Assembly (NCBI RefSeq): GCF_002368415.1
Contig: NZ_AP018290.1
Span: forward strand, 1,925,470-1,989,469
Origin: Calothrix sp. NIES-4105
GTDB taxonomy: Bacteria; Cyanobacteriota; Cyanobacteriia; Cyanobacteriales; Nostocaceae
DNA length: 64,000 bases
Reading direction: 5' to 3'
The position numbers and the translations under genes were made by a program. Below the pieces are notes generated by a model. It was not told where the DNA came from. It did no database searches and saw only the letters and a program-made list of their open reading frames with translations. Numbering within the stretch: the first letter of the stretch is position 1; each line of letters begins with the position of its first letter. Positions 35,714 to 44,470 of the stretch are shown here, in pieces.

Positions 35714-35771
35714 TCCAAATTAAAATCAGAAGGGTGTGGAAGATGACCATTGGTAATGGTACTTTTTATTT

Positions 35772-36530
35772 ATGTATGATGAAGATGACCTCAGCCTACT
35801 TGACCCTGAAACCGAGCTAGAAAGTCCTCTCGACAGTATTGAACCGCTGACTGACGAATCAGAGGTGCCATTACCTGACCCGGATGAGATGCTCGCGCTT
35901 CTTGATAGTCCTGTGCCACAGCAAAGAATGCTAGCGGCACGTGCTTTTAGTGACATAGAAGATGCACGCGCGACTTCTCCGTTGATTCGTTTACTAACAG
36001 ATACTTGTCCCTTGGTAAGGGTAAGTGCAGCTTATGGAATTGGACGTAACCCCAGTTCAGAAGCAGTAGAACCACTGATATATCAGTTAACTCGTGACTG
36101 GAACGGCTACGTGCGTAAAGGCGTAGTTTGGGCGTTGGGAAACTGTCGCGACCGTAGAAGTTTGGCCCCCTTAGCTAATGCCCTTAAAACAGATATTTCG
36201 GCTGTACGACTGTGGGCAGCTAGCGCACTCGCCCAAATGGCAAGTGTTGGTTACGACGCTGTTGTTGGCGCCATGCCTCCGTTAGTTGCGGCTTTAGTTC
36301 AAGACCCTGTTGGAGCAGTTCGCAGTAATTGTGCTTGGTCTATTGGACAATTATGTCGTGAACTACCTTCTAATGTAGTTTACGCCACCGCTATTGATGC
36401 CTTAATCCAAACCTTTGCCGAAGACACCGACTTAGGAGTGCGCGAAGACGCAAAAGCCGCTATTTTAGGCGTTGGAGACACGCGCGGGCTTCAAATGATT
36501 GAAACGTTGGAACAAGAAGGATGGTTTTAA
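35772..36530 (+). CDS. HEAT-repeat protein (PBS-lyase-like)
   Basis: 252 aa. An acidic N terminus (YDEDDLSLLDPETELE) precedes four to five HEAT repeats (QRMLAARAFSDIEDARATSP, PLVRVSAAYGIGRNPS, GYVRKGVVWALGNCRDRRSL, AVRLWAASALAQMA, AVRSNCAWSIGQL). Such repeats occur in bilin lyases of the CpcE type and in many adaptor proteins. A lyase partner is not adjacent, so a scaffold role is as likely. Confidence 0.82.
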   Translation: MYDEDDLSLLDPETELESPLDSIEPLTDESEVPLPDPDEMLALLDSPVPQQRMLAARAFSDIEDARATSPLIRLLTDTCPLVRVSAAYGIGRNPSSEAVEPLIYQLTRDWNGYVRKGVVWALGNCRDRRSLAPLANALKTDISAVRLWAASALAQMASVGYDAVVGAMPPLVAALVQDPVGAVRSNCAWSIGQLCRELPSNVVYATAIDALIQTFAEDTDLGVREDAKAAILGVGDTRGLQMIETLEQEGWF

Positions 36531-36532
36531 TT

Positions 36533-36645
36533 TAGTGCTGAGTGGAAAGTGCTGAGTGCTGAGTAGAGTTAGGAGTTAGGAGGCGCGGAGTTAGGAGGCG
36601 CGGAGTTATAAATAAAAACTTAGCACTCAGCACTCGGCACTAATT
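36533..36645. repeat. AGTGCTGAGT / ACTCAGCACT repeat with GGAGGCGCGGAGTTA tandem
   Basis: TTAGTGCTGAGTGG..AGTGCTGAGT at the left pairs with ACTTAGCACTCAGCACT at the right. TTAGGAGGCGCGGAG occurs twice in tandem between them. Similar elements are at 42491-42570, 44249-44370 and 50655-50712. Confidence 0.75.
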
Positions 36646-36854
36646 TTGTTTTTTTGTTGCTTTTTATGAATGAGGGTTTTGGTTTTGAGCTTAATAAAAA
36701 TGCTAGTCAATAATTATGTTAACTCAACTCCAACGTGAGTATGAAATTTGGATTCCTCTCTTCTCTGTGCCCTAGAAGTCTCTGTGGTAAATAAAATTAT
36801 ATTGTCACTGCACATCTGAGACAGATGTGCTACATCCTAAAGGGGGGATATAAT

Positions 36855-39626
36855 TTACTTTAAACTTGTGCGTTCACCATAACGTAACAACTTTTCAATT
36901 GCTCCTAAACGATTTTCCCAGACGCGAACTTGGTAGAAATTTTCTGCTGACTGCTGACGCATCCACCCTTTAAATTGTGACTGGAAACGCGCGAGTGATG
37001 ATTTTGCTGTTGTTAAGCGTGAGGCACTTGGTGTTTCTGCAAGCTGGTTTAAGGCTGTTTCTAACACGTTTGCTTGTTCTTTGAAAGCTGATAGTCCTGT
37101 TGGTGTTAATTTTAATTGATTGTTTTGCTCAGTCCATTTCCACTCTGCTTTTAGTGCGGTATAACGTGCTGCTGCTGTTTTAAATGGTTGACGATGGGGT
37201 ATTGGTTCTCTATTAGCGCCGTTTGAATTACCTTGAGTATTATTAAATACTTGCTGCAAGTCACCTGTTAAGTTTTCCGCTGCAAATAATGCATAACCAA
37301 CTGCAGGTAAATCTCTAATTGCTTGGATCTGATCGAATGCTCCAGGTGTTGGCAAGTTGAGCAAGCGTATACCTGGTACTAATAATGCGGCGCCAAGTTG
37401 TCCAAATTGTGTTGAAGTTATCCACGGTTGTGCTAGTCGCTCGAAGCGTGTTGTGTCAAGCGCGTAAGTCATTGGCACTATTAAATCTATATCTCCTCGT
37501 CTTGCCCAAACTTCCCAGTTCTGCTGAATTTTTTGAATTCGTTCTTGTTCTGGTAAGGGAAACACGGCTACTGATATAGTTAAACCAGATTTCTTTTGCC
37601 GCAGTCTTTGCGACACTTGGGCTACAAAACTATTTACTTGTTCGGTGCGGAATGCTGTCCATTTCTGCCATAAATCTGTTTGACTTGGTGAAATTGTCGC
37701 CGGGTCTACACCGTACATTTTGCTAAATTGAAGACGCGCGGCTGCTCCATAGCCATATAGTCTTCCGGCGCTGGGGTCTTGGAATGGGTAGCGAATATAA
37801 TCTAGCTGTAAGCCGTCTACGTCATAATTTGTAACTATTTCTTCGTATAATCTAAGTAAATATTCCCGCACTTGGGGATTTGCTGGGTCGAAAAATGGTT
37901 TACCTTGACCTATAGGAACCATTTGACCTCTATGGTCGTATCCTGCCCACGAAGGATTTGCTGCTAGTACTGGGCCAGGATAGTTTTTATCTATACCTAG
38001 CAATTCATTATGTCGCTGATTTCCAGCCGCAAATACCCATACCCAAGCGTGTAATTCCATACCGCGCGCTTTTGCAAGTTTCACGGCAGATGCAAGAGGA
38101 TCCCAACCGCGAATTAATGGGTTTTGCTGCGGCGCCACTTTACTGGGATAAATTGGATAGCTGGCGTTGAGTGTTTCAAAAAATACTGTATTTATTCCTG
38201 CTTGCGCGAGCCGATCAAAAATAACTGCAAGTCCTGCCTCACTTCCGGCTCGAACGATTGTACCTCGGTCGAGCCACATTGCCCGAATTTCTGGTTGCGC
38301 CATCCGTTGATCAACAGGAAACTGTTTCCACAACGAACCGCGCGTTGCTAACCAGGCAGAACGTGCTTGAGCGTATTGTTTCCTGGCAACAAGTTGAGGT
38401 ATGCTGTCTGCGACTTGACGTGCTTGATAAGTACTGAAGGTTGGCGCCCCTGGTCGAACTGATGCAAATTGCGCTTGAGTGGCTTTAACTGCTTGTGGTC
38501 TACCAGAAACTGTAGATGCTGATAGTTGAGAGCTTTCAACTCGTCCAATGAGATTTTGCAATTCTTGGCGAAGCGCTGCTGCTTCAGAGGCACTAATTGG
38601 CTGACTCGAATTTGGCACAACATCTAAGCGCACCCTTTGTTCAAGTTGGTCAATTGCTTCGTCGCTTCTAGGTATATTTCTAGGAAACCCATTAGATGAG
38701 TTTGTAGCTGTTGTCGTTCTTGGTGAGTTAAATATCGATGGGTCAACTTTTATTGCTCCAAATTGCTGCGTATTTGAAGTTGGAGGATTTGAAATTGGGG
38801 GATTTATTGATATAGAGGGAGATTTAGGAAGCGCTGCTATTGATGTCGTACAATTTTTGGCACCACCTGAAACAGTTCTTGCGGCGCCAGGTGGTAACTG
38901 CATGTGACGGTTGATAGCAGCACGTAACCATCCAGAATCTAATTCACTAGCAGCTACCGTATCAACACCCCATCGCCAACCAAAAAAGGTTGAACGGTCG
39001 GTTGCTAAAACTGCCGTCGAGTTGTCTTTTGTATCCCATATCGCTGCTGGTTGTGCAATAGATTCATCGGAAACAACAACTCCCCCACGCGCTTGTCCAA
39101 AAACTCCAGCTTTTGCCCAATCTTGGGTAACTTTGACTTTTGATGGCTGAATTTTTTGAACTCCGTTAAGACTAAACCCCCAGTAACCACCTAGTAAAGC
39201 ACGCATTAACTGCCGTACTCCTGGTGCTGATGTAGTTGCTACAGGTCCACTGGCAATTAGGCGCCCGCCTTTACTCATCCACTCTTCTAAAGCAATAGCT
39301 TGCCCAGGACTTAATGTTTCAACGTTGGGTAAAAATAAAACTCTACGTTCTCCCCAGTCAGCAGCAGTTCTAATTGAGCTTAGAGAAACAACACAATAAT
39401 TAACTCCTGCTGCTTGTAAACGGCTAGTTATACCCGACCACTGGTTCGCGTTCTCTTGACTATAAATAATAGTTAAATTTGTATCTGAGGCTGCTGTTGC
39501 CGGAATACTCAATAAATTAAAAATAATAAATTGTAAATTAAAGAAAAATAAGCCAAATTTTGTGAGATTGCTTACTTTAGTTGACTTAATTATTTGTCCC
39601 TTAACTTGTTTAGCCTGTTCTATCAC
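36855..39626 (-). CDS. GH10-like (GHL10) glycosylhydrolase, exported
   Basis: 923 aa with an N-terminal hydrophobic signal segment (FGLFFFNLQFIIFNLLSIPA). The first 250 residues form an unassigned domain (LTIIYSQENANQWSG, VLFLPNVETLSPGQAIALEE). A linker rich in Ser/Pro/Asn follows. The TIM-barrel GHL10 domain spans about 445-760: IRAMWLDRGTIVRAG, VFFETLNASYPIYPS, LHAWVWVFAAGNQRHN, GLQLDYIRYPFQDPS. C-terminal helices follow. The enzyme probably cleaves a surface polysaccharide or wall glycan; the substrate is unknown. It is common in cyanobacteria as a family 10 glycosylhydrolase. Confidence 0.85.
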   Translation of the reverse strand: MIEQAKQVKGQIIKSTKVSNLTKFGLFFFNLQFIIFNLLSIPATAASDTNLTIIYSQENANQWSGITSRLQAAGVNYCVVSLSSIRTAADWGERRVLFLPNVETLSPGQAIALEEWMSKGGRLIASGPVATTSAPGVRQLMRALLGGYWGFSLNGVQKIQPSKVKVTQDWAKAGVFGQARGGVVVSDESIAQPAAIWDTKDNSTAVLATDRSTFFGWRWGVDTVAASELDSGWLRAAINRHMQLPPGAARTVSGGAKNCTTSIAALPKSPSISINPPISNPPTSNTQQFGAIKVDPSIFNSPRTTTATNSSNGFPRNIPRSDEAIDQLEQRVRLDVVPNSSQPISASEAAALRQELQNLIGRVESSQLSASTVSGRPQAVKATQAQFASVRPGAPTFSTYQARQVADSIPQLVARKQYAQARSAWLATRGSLWKQFPVDQRMAQPEIRAMWLDRGTIVRAGSEAGLAVIFDRLAQAGINTVFFETLNASYPIYPSKVAPQQNPLIRGWDPLASAVKLAKARGMELHAWVWVFAAGNQRHNELLGIDKNYPGPVLAANPSWAGYDHRGQMVPIGQGKPFFDPANPQVREYLLRLYEEIVTNYDVDGLQLDYIRYPFQDPSAGRLYGYGAAARLQFSKMYGVDPATISPSQTDLWQKWTAFRTEQVNSFVAQVSQRLRQKKSGLTISVAVFPLPEQERIQKIQQNWEVWARRGDIDLIVPMTYALDTTRFERLAQPWITSTQFGQLGAALLVPGIRLLNLPTPGAFDQIQAIRDLPAVGYALFAAENLTGDLQQVFNNTQGNSNGANREPIPHRQPFKTAAARYTALKAEWKWTEQNNQLKLTPTGLSAFKEQANVLETALNQLAETPSASRLTTAKSSLARFQSQFKGWMRQQSAENFYQVRVWENRLGAIEKLLRYGERTSLK

Positions 39627-39764
39627 GCCCTAATCCTCGGTTGATTCTTTATGATTAAAATAGCCGCTTGCCATTAAATTATTAAATTGGCAGGCGGCAA
39701 AAATTTGGCTACTCATAAGATGAGAGCAGACGCTAATAATTAAAGGTAGCTTATCACTAATATC

Positions 39765-41087
39765 CTAATTAATACAGGTGCTTATTAACTCATTCACCCC
39801 AGTTACCGGAAAAATTTTGGTATTGAGTTTATGAGCAACTTCCTCGACGCTGATATCGTCCAAGAATACTAATTCACCATGTTTAAGCATGACGCTTGGT
39901 AATAAAATTCCATCCCCCAAATCTATACATTGTAGTTTAGATAACAAATCGTAACCAGTTAGTAATCCAGTCACGCTTATATTTTGTCCCCAGTATTGAC
40001 TTGACAAAGCTTGCATATTCACCTGCAAACCGTCTACCGAATTCAACTGCTGTAAAATCGGTTGAAATGCTTTTTCTACCGCATTGCCCACAACCCAAGT
40101 AAATTTCCTTGGTTTGACTTTTGCTGGCAATAATTTTTTAGCAGTGGTTGCAAATTCTTTTAAAAATAAACGAATTGAACCAACACCGTTATCAATTTGG
40201 GGATAATCTTCGTACTCAACTTCACATGGTAACTCCTCACCAGCAATTAAGAACCATTCATCAGCTAACCAAACAACGGTAGAACCCAACTTTTCGCGAA
40301 ACTCCTTTTGGAGACTTTTAACTTGTGAAATCACCTCACTAGCTTTTTCGGGTGTAACTGGTATAAGCTCGTCTACAGTCGGACGAAATCGTGTTAATCC
40401 TACAGGTACCACCGCTATCGATGCTACCGCAGGCACATCACTTGTATAAAATGACGCTAAATCACGAATTGTTTGTTCCAAATGCTTGCCATCATTTATA
40501 CCAGGACATACAACTACTTGGGCGTGAATTTGTAGGCGCCGTTCTTGGAACCACTTAATTTGGTCTAATATTTCACCAGCGCGCGGGTTTTTGAGAAGTT
40601 TGATTCTAACATCTGGTTCCGTCGCGTGTACGGATACGAATAAAGGCGAAAGTCGCATTGCTTCGATGCGCTGCCATTCGCGAGCAGTTAAGTTGGTCAG
40701 GGTTAAGTACGAACCATAAAGAAAGCTAAGACGGTAATCATCGTCTTTGTAATATAAAGACTGACGCTTACCTGGTGGTTGCTGGTCGATAAAACAAAAC
40801 GGGCATTTGTTATTGCACTGAATGAGATTATCGAATAGTGCGCTTTCAAACTCTAACCCTAAATCTTCGTCGTAATCTTTCTCAATCTCAAACGAGTGAG
40901 TTTTACCATTGGCATCTAATACTTCTAGTTCGAGTATCTCATCAGCACACAAAAATCTGTAATCAATCAAATCGCGCGGAGGAGTACCATTAATGCTGAC
41001 AATTGCGTCTCCTGCTTCAAAGCCAATTTCAGCAGCTATCGAATCGGATAATACTTTTGTTATACGAGCAGGTTTAATAGCGGACAT
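39765..41087 (-). CDS. PDZ/DUF512 putative FeS oxidoreductase (cyanobacterial)
   Basis: 440 aa from ATG at 41087 (MSAIKPARITKVLSDS). A PDZ-like N terminus (IGFEAGDAIVSINGTPPRD) is followed by a radical-SAM-like cysteine cluster (CNNKCPFCFIDQ near 103) and the DUF512 part (PVGLTRFRP, WLADEWFLIAGEELP). The family is catalogued as a putative FeS-containing cyanobacterial-specific oxidoreductase; its reaction is unknown. Extending the frame to 41129 would run into a palindromic repeat, so the later ATG is chosen. Confidence 0.85.
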   Translation of the reverse strand: MSAIKPARITKVLSDSIAAEIGFEAGDAIVSINGTPPRDLIDYRFLCADEILELEVLDANGKTHSFEIEKDYDEDLGLEFESALFDNLIQCNNKCPFCFIDQQPPGKRQSLYYKDDDYRLSFLYGSYLTLTNLTAREWQRIEAMRLSPLFVSVHATEPDVRIKLLKNPRAGEILDQIKWFQERRLQIHAQVVVCPGINDGKHLEQTIRDLASFYTSDVPAVASIAVVPVGLTRFRPTVDELIPVTPEKASEVISQVKSLQKEFREKLGSTVVWLADEWFLIAGEELPCEVEYEDYPQIDNGVGSIRLFLKEFATTAKKLLPAKVKPRKFTWVVGNAVEKAFQPILQQLNSVDGLQVNMQALSSQYWGQNISVTGLLTGYDLLSKLQCIDLGDGILLPSVMLKHGELVFLDDISVEEVAHKLNTKIFPVTGVNELISTCIN

Positions 41088-41104
41088 AGATAATAAGTTA
41101 GGAG

Positions 41105-41168
41105 GTAGGGTGCGTGACGCTACCAACAATTCTTGAACTAAGCAAGTGATCTGGTAGCGTCACGCACC
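41105..41168. repeat. GTGCGTGACGC palindromic repeat, copy 2
   Basis: GTAGGGTGCGTGACGCTACC pairs with GGTAGCGTCACGCACC. A half-copy lies at 41270-41281 and a further full copy at 41411-41476. Confidence 0.8.
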
Positions 41169-41170
41169 AA

Positions 41171-41407
41171 TACGAGGAGCTTATAATACTCCTACCATAT
41201 TAAAAATCATATCTGGTTGCTGACGATGCAACACAGGGAAAACCGAAACTCTTAACTTTTAATCCGCAAGGTGCGTGACACCTAAATATTCTTAAATGCT
41301 TTTGTAGCAATGGTGCCTAAAATAGCTGCACCAAAGGCAAGACGATACCAAACGAACACCCAGTACGAGGAGCTTATAATACTCCTACCATATTAAAAAT
41401 CATATCT
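41171..41407. repeat. 44-bp direct repeats around a uppP-like fragment
   Basis: TACGAGGAGCTTATAATACT and the following 24 bases (ending AAAATCATATCT) occur at 41171-41214 and again at 41364-41407, 193 bp apart. The unit between them includes a copy of the uppP 3' end, suggesting a duplication through recombination between repeats. Confidence 0.75.
41292..41362 (-). pseudogene. uppP 3'-end fragment (duplicated)
   Basis: About 70 bp matching the C-terminal codons of the intact uppP at 41499-41570 with several differences; on the minus strand it encodes VFVWYRLAFGAAILG. It is cut off on both sides by repeats and has no start. Confidence 0.8.
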
Positions 41408-41410
41408 AGT

Positions 41411-41476
41411 AAGGTGCGTGACGCCATTAGATCACTAGATCACGTTTAAGAATTGTTGATAGCGTCACGCACCCTA
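41411..41476. repeat. GTGCGTGACGC palindromic repeat, copy 3
   Basis: GGTGCGTGACGCCATTAGAT...GATAGCGTCACGCACCCTAC. It lies directly after the uppP stop codon and is the likely end of that transcript. Confidence 0.8.
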
Positions 41477-41486
41477 CTCCTAACTT

Positions 41487-42416
41487 TTATTCCAAAGCTT
41501 TAAATGCTCCTGTAGCTATGGCGCCTAAAATAGCTGCACCGAAAGCGAGACGATACCAAACGAACACCCAATTGCTGTTGCGCTGTAAAAACTTGAGCAG
41601 CCAAGCAATCGATAAATAAGAGAAGATGAAAGTCGAGATAATACCTACAATCATCGGTAGAATCATGTTTGATACGGTAAGAACGTCTTTAGTTTGAACT
41701 AATGTAGCTATAGCAAGAGTCGGAAATCCTAGTAAAAATGAGAATCTAGCAGCAGTCTGACGTTCCAAACCTAAAAACAAAGCAGTTGTTAGCGTTGAAC
41801 CTGAACGGGAAGCTCCGGGCAATAAGGCTATCATCTGCCCTAAACCAACGAGAATTCCATCTTTGACTTCTAATTCTTCAAACCCACGCTTACGCGAACC
41901 TATTTTCTCCGCTAACCCTAACAGCGTTGCCATGATTATTGACATGCAAGCAATCATTAGTGGACTTTCTAATTCAACTTTTAATATTTTCAGCATTAAC
42001 CCACCTAAAAGCGCAGGCGCCGTACCAATTACAATTCCTATAAATATTTTCCATTCCTCACGCTGCCAGTCTTTACGTCTAAATGCAGCCCAGGCACCTT
42101 CCAAAATACTAGTAATATCTTTATAAAAATACCAGCCTACTGCAAAAACGCTGCCAAGTTGAATTCCATCAATTGCAGCTTTACTCCATGTAGCCTTCCA
42201 TCCTAGGACATCTCGAAAGATTATTAAGTGTGCTGTACTGCTGATGGGCAAGAACTCTGTGATACCTTGCACTATACCCAGCACTATACCTTGTATTACC
42301 TCCCAAATTAAATTGGACTCACCAGCAGCAGCATTACCTGCCTGCATCAAGTGTGTAAACGCAGGCAAATAATTTACACCTGCTACAAACATTGTTCCCA
42401 TTAACCAGACTCCCAA
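41487..42416 (-). CDS. uppP: Undecaprenyl-diphosphatase UppP (BacA)
   Basis: 309 aa, about eight membrane segments. The two active-site regions are clear: GIVQGITEFLPISSTAHLI near residue 53 and LLPGASRSGSTLTTALFLG near 197. It recycles undecaprenyl pyrophosphate to the monophosphate carrier for peptidoglycan and surface glycans. An extra N-terminal segment (GVWLMGTMFVAGVNYLPAF) looks like a signal or extra helix. The start ATG at 42416 gives the usual length for cyanobacteria. A broken copy of its 3' end lies next to it. Confidence 0.93.
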   Translation of the reverse strand: MGVWLMGTMFVAGVNYLPAFTHLMQAGNAAAGESNLIWEVIQGIVLGIVQGITEFLPISSTAHLIIFRDVLGWKATWSKAAIDGIQLGSVFAVGWYFYKDITSILEGAWAAFRRKDWQREEWKIFIGIVIGTAPALLGGLMLKILKVELESPLMIACMSIIMATLLGLAEKIGSRKRGFEELEVKDGILVGLGQMIALLPGASRSGSTLTTALFLGLERQTAARFSFLLGFPTLAIATLVQTKDVLTVSNMILPMIVGIISTFIFSYLSIAWLLKFLQRNSNWVFVWYRLAFGAAILGAIATGAFKALE

Positions 42417-42490
42417 AGTGGCTGCGTAACTTTACCGAATTATCCAACTTTACGTTATCAGCGTCAGCGCTTCCGGGCGACATTTATTTA

Positions 42491-42570
42491 AGTGGAAAGT
42501 GCTGAGTGAGTCGTGCTGAGTAAGCAATATTGTATTTTACTCAGCACGACTCACTCTTTACTCAGCACTG
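42491..42570. repeat. AGTGCTGAGT inverted repeat, copy 2
   Basis: AGTGCTGAGTGAGTCGTGCT pairs with AGCACGACTCACTC and ACTCAGCACT around TAAGCAATATTGTATTTTAC. Confidence 0.75.
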
Positions 42571-42669
42571 ATTAAAGGTATAATGTAATTTAAATGCCCT
42601 AGGGGGGGATTTATTGTTATGGTATTTTAAATAAGATAAAGTTAAGTAACAAATATTAAAATTCTAATT

Positions 42670-43515
42670 TTGGTTAATACAGCCTTGGTTAATACACTTT
42701 TACCTGCGCACGCAGCTTCTACCCAATCACTAGATACACTAGATATACAAGAGCAACCTAGAGTAGCAGCTACTCAGACCGCACTTCTAGATTTAAAGAA
42801 TGATTTCACGAATGTAACAGCTTTTGAAAATGCGAAAAATAAGCAGCTTTATACAGCTTTGCCGCCTGTATCGTTAGTGCCTCCTGTTTCGCTTCTCATT
42901 TTTGGAGCAGCTGTGTTTTTGGTGTCGGTTCCAGTATTTATTGAGGCGCCGTTGGTCAGAGCTTTACCTTGGCTCAGTTTGGGGTTAACAGGGTTTTGGA
43001 TGTGGCTAAGTTTTAGCTTGATGTCCCATCACAAGACTTATATATGGGGTGATTTACTATATGGTTTTAGCTGGAGTTGGTTAGCTGGCTCGATATACTG
43101 GGGCTGGTTACGATGGGAACCAGTATGGCATTTACCTGTAGAAGCAATTGGATTACCTTTTGCGATATGGTGCTTAAGACGTAATTGGGGAAAAGTTGGT
43201 AACTGGTTTTATTTAGGTTCACTTTTTGGTACTGTTGTCACTGATATTTATTTTTATTTAACAAACTTAATACCTTATTGGCGCCAAATTATGCATGTGG
43301 AGCCAGAAGCAGTACCGGGGATTTTACAGGCAGCACTAGTTCAGGTGCAAACACCAATTGGACAACTGTGGGCAGTAATTCTTGGAGTCGTATTGTTAAC
43401 AGTAGGGCTTTTACCGTTGGCAAAACAGCAAAACCATTGGTCTGCTTTCTCTGGTGCAGTGTTGAGTACTATTTTGGTTGATATGTTGTTCTTAGCTGCT
43501 GCCATTTTTGCTTAA
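42670..43515 (+). CDS. DUF3120 membrane protein
   Basis: 281 aa with about six hydrophobic segments (VSLLIFGAAVFLVSVPVFIE, WLSLGLTGFWMWLSFSLM, LLYGFSWSWLAGSIYWGWLR, AVILGVVLLTVGLLPLA). The tryptophan-rich block WGWLRWEPVWHLPVEAIGLP identifies a cyanobacteria-specific family of unknown function. No ATG is available; the first of two TTG codons in a duplicated GGTTAATAC stretch is assumed, so the N terminus is uncertain. psbU follows after 293 bp. Confidence 0.82.
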   Translation: MVNTALVNTLLPAHAASTQSLDTLDIQEQPRVAATQTALLDLKNDFTNVTAFENAKNKQLYTALPPVSLVPPVSLLIFGAAVFLVSVPVFIEAPLVRALPWLSLGLTGFWMWLSFSLMSHHKTYIWGDLLYGFSWSWLAGSIYWGWLRWEPVWHLPVEAIGLPFAIWCLRRNWGKVGNWFYLGSLFGTVVTDIYFYLTNLIPYWRQIMHVEPEAVPGILQAALVQVQTPIGQLWAVILGVVLLTVGLLPLAKQQNHWSAFSGAVLSTILVDMLFLAAAIFA

Positions 43516-43808
43516 ACATTGCTTAAACAAATTGTGTAGATTTGTATCGAGGCTGAGTGTAAAAATTTGCGCTAGATTAACCTTTTTCGTTCACTTTTTG
43601 CAAAAATTTAACCAAACCTATAAAGCATCAGAGTTTTGAGTGTTAATACGCTGTATATTAGTTTCTGATAACTGCTGTGTTGGTTTATGAGTTGTCTGTA
43701 GTCTTTAGTAATGATTCAGTTGTAATTGTTCATGACTAAGTTTGAACTATTGACTATTGACTTCTTGAAACAATAATTTTTGTTCGATGAAGAAAGGTGG
43801 AAAGTATC

Positions 43809-44249
43809 GTGAAACGATTCGCGCGTATATTATCAGTATTTAGCTTGTTAGTAGCTACTTTAGGATGGTTGGGAACTACTCAACCTGCTCAAGCTAGTGG
43901 ATTGAATGGTTTTGGTTTTCGGTCGGTTCCCGTATTCGCAGCAGAAACTAGCGAAGCGTACCGTAACCGTGCAGATGACAGACTGGCAGAAGTTTACGGT
44001 AAAAAAATAGATTTAAATAATACCAACATTGCTTCTTTCCAGCGCTTCCCAGGACTTTACCCAACGCTTGCAAGTAAAATCGTTCAAAACGCTCCATACA
44101 GAGACGTTCAAGACGTTTTGCAATTGAAAGGACTAAGCGAGCGCCAAAAGCAAATTCTGAAAGCTAACCTCGACAACTTTGTTGTCAATGACGTTGAATC
44201 TGTATTTACCGAAGGTGACGACCGTTACAACAACGGTATTTATAGATAA
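43809..44249 (+). CDS. psbU: PsbU, extrinsic 12-kDa protein of photosystem II
   Basis: 146 aa from GTG at 43809 with GAAAGGTGG upstream. An N-terminal signal ([20 protein letters not shown]) ends near QPAQASG, so the protein enters the thylakoid lumen. The mature part has the PsbU helix-hairpin-helix block [20 protein letters not shown] and [15 protein letters not shown]. PsbU stabilises the oxygen-evolving centre with PsbO and PsbV. A frame extension to GTG at 43797 would include the ribosome site and is rejected. Confidence 0.95.
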   Translation: MKRFARILSVFSLLVATLGWLGTTQPAQASGLNGFGFRSVPVFAAETSEAYRNRADDRLAEVYGKKIDLNNTNIASFQRFPGLYPTLASKIVQNAPYRDVQDVLQLKGLSERQKQILKANLDNFVVNDVESVFTEGDDRYNNGIYR

Positions 44250-44370
44250 AGAGTTAGGAGGCGCGGAGTTAGGAGGCGCGGAGTTAAAAGTTATGAATTA
44301 TTAACTCTTAACTTCTAACTCCTACTAACTCCTGACTCTTAGTTTCTTACTCCTAACTCCGTGCCTCGCG
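44249..44370. repeat. GGAGGCGCGGAGTTA tandem and GAGTTAGGAG inverted repeat
   Basis: GAGTTAGGAGGCGCG occurs twice in tandem; TAACTCCTAACTCC-type strings follow in reverse. The same tandem is at 36565-36608. Confidence 0.7.
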
Positions 44371-44372
44371 CC

Positions 44373-44436
44373 TGTGCGTGACGCTACTAGATAATTAGCT
44401 TCGTTGTAAGATTTTTATAGCGTCACGCACCCTACC
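44373..44436. repeat. GTGCGTGACGC palindromic repeat, copy 4
   Basis: TGTGCGTGACGCTACTAG...TATAGCGTCACGCACCCTAC, located 35 bp before nadB. Confidence 0.8.
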
Positions 44437-44470
44437 TCCGTGCCTCCTAACTTTTATTTATTTTTGTCAA

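Noticed and set aside
36533-36645. Tandem GGAGGCGCGGAGTTA as a ribosome-site cluster or origin
   Set aside because: The same strings recur at 44249 and belong to a spacer repeat family; no gene or replication protein is associated.
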